Source: JAGLOK01 sp963677605 (GTDB taxonomy: Bacteria; Bacillota; Clostridia; Christensenellales; UMGS416). Taken from it: a stretch of DNA of 64,000 nt. The position numbers were made by a program, and so were the translations under genes. The DNA is taken from positions 62,001-126,000 of the forward strand of contig CAXXDX010000003.1 in assembly GCA_963677605.2 (NCBI GenBank). Reading direction: 5' to 3'. The first letter of the stretch is position 1, and each line of letters begins with the position of its first letter. The notes under the pieces were generated by a model that was not told where the DNA came from, ran no database searches, and saw only the letters and a list, made by a program, of their open reading frames with translations. Of the stretch, positions 63,523 to 64,000 are shown one piece after another.

Positions 63523-64000
63523 ATGAAGTTACAAAAAGAATACGGATTCATAAGAGGGTTTTGCCATCCTATGGATTGGTTTATGGAAACTTACGAAGTT
63601 ATTGAAAAGCAGTTGGGATATGCTCAAAGGCTTAATCTCAATAGCTCCCGAATATGGCTGGTAAAAAGACTGTATGACAAAAATCCCGAGGAATTTGTTG
63701 AAAAGCTTGTACATTATGTTGATGCTGCATATTCACACGGAATCACAACAATGCCGATACTCTGGAACGGAAATGGTCTGGATATTGGTATCTTGGAAGA
63801 AGAAAACTGGCCGGATGGCGAGAAATATGTAAAACATATTGTAGATTCTCTTAAAGACAAAACTGAGAAAATCATAATGTGGGACATAATGAATGAGCCA
63901 TCATGCAATGATTATTTAAGAGGAGTTGATCCCGAGGTTCGTGTAGGGCGTTGGGAGAAGATGACTAAGTTCCTCTGGCACTACTGTGAATATGTCAAAA
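63523..64000 (+). CDS. GH5-like TIM-barrel glycosidase, N-terminal part (window edge)
   Basis: An open frame of 159 codons runs off the window. It starts at ATG 63523, six bases after GGAGG and 24 bases after the GH43-like gene. The sequence shows beta-alpha repeats (LNLNSSRIWLVKRL, HGITTMPILWNGNG) and IIMWDIMNEPSCND, where Glu125 in the NEP motif is the typical acid/base of clan GH-A enzymes such as GH5. No signal peptide, so it acts on imported oligosaccharides. The nucleophile Glu lies beyond the window. Confidence 0.75.
   Translation, partial: MKLQKEYGFIRGFCHPMDWFMETYEVIEKQLGYAQRLNLNSSRIWLVKRLYDKNPEEFVEKLVHYVDAAYSHGITTMPILWNGNGLDIGILEEENWPDGEKYVKHIVDSLKDKTEKIIMWDIMNEPSCNDYLRGVDPEVRVGRWEKMTKFLWHYCEYVK

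Overview
The window reads as low-GC, AT-rich chromosomal DNA of an anaerobic Gram-positive bacterium of the Clostridia type. The reasons are strong AGGAGG-like ribosome sites, frequent GTG/TTG starts, lipobox-type solute-binding lipoproteins, YesM/YesN and membrane-anchored AraC regulators, and CUT1 sugar transporters of the LplB/YtcP kind that lack their own ATPase. The species cannot be named from the sequence. No rRNA, tRNA, CRISPR array or intact mobile element was seen. It looks like a catabolic and transport region, with four ester-hydrolase-type genes, two peptide-type ABC transporters, three sugar-type ABC transporters, three MFS carriers and at least eight regulators.

Region 1 (1-11.6 kb): the tail of a type-B carboxylesterase, a decayed stretch, a MATE pump-MarR operon (minus strand), a CBS-pair protein, then a plus-strand block of esterase, metallo-beta-lactamase-fold hydrolase, DppBCDF-type transporter without a binding protein, UroD-family protein and MFS carrier. 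Region 2 (11.8-23 kb): a Zn-dependent dehydrogenase, a complete DppBCDF plus lipoprotein binding protein, and a second esterase about 83% identical to the first; then a GntR/FCD regulator, an unknown membrane protein and another MFS carrier. A TGATATATCAG-like site lies just downstream of three strong promoters here (first esterase, UroD, dehydrogenase), which suggests one regulon.

Region 3 (23.8-28.7 kb): a large YGGSGG hydrolase and an MFS carrier (minus strand), divergent from an AraC regulator. Region 4 (29.3-45.7 kb): a membrane AraC regulator broken by one extra base, followed by a 13-gene plus-strand operon: CUT1 binding protein and two permeases, UroD-like protein, ADP-ribosylglycohydrolase-like protein, beta-hydroxyacid dehydrogenase, RraA-like aldolase, Ldh2-type reductase, HpcH/HpaI aldolase, TIM-barrel isomerase, D-2-hydroxyacid dehydrogenase, glycerate kinase and a sorbitol-dehydrogenase-like enzyme. 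The end logic (aldol cleavage to pyruvate plus a C3 semialdehyde, reduction to glycerate, phosphorylation to 2-phosphoglycerate) resembles aldarate catabolism. There is no sugar-acid dehydratase, and two enzymes not usual for that pathway are present, so this is the best candidate for an undescribed pathway.

Region 5 (45.7-64 kb): a gap holding the wreck of a serine recombinase, then a second CUT1 transporter with an MBL-fold hydrolase and a membrane AraC regulator, a YesMN two-component pair (minus strand), and divergently a third CUT1 transporter followed by a GH43-like enzyme and the start of a GH5-like TIM-barrel hydrolase that runs off the window. Plant-polysaccharide or glycoside use is the likely theme.
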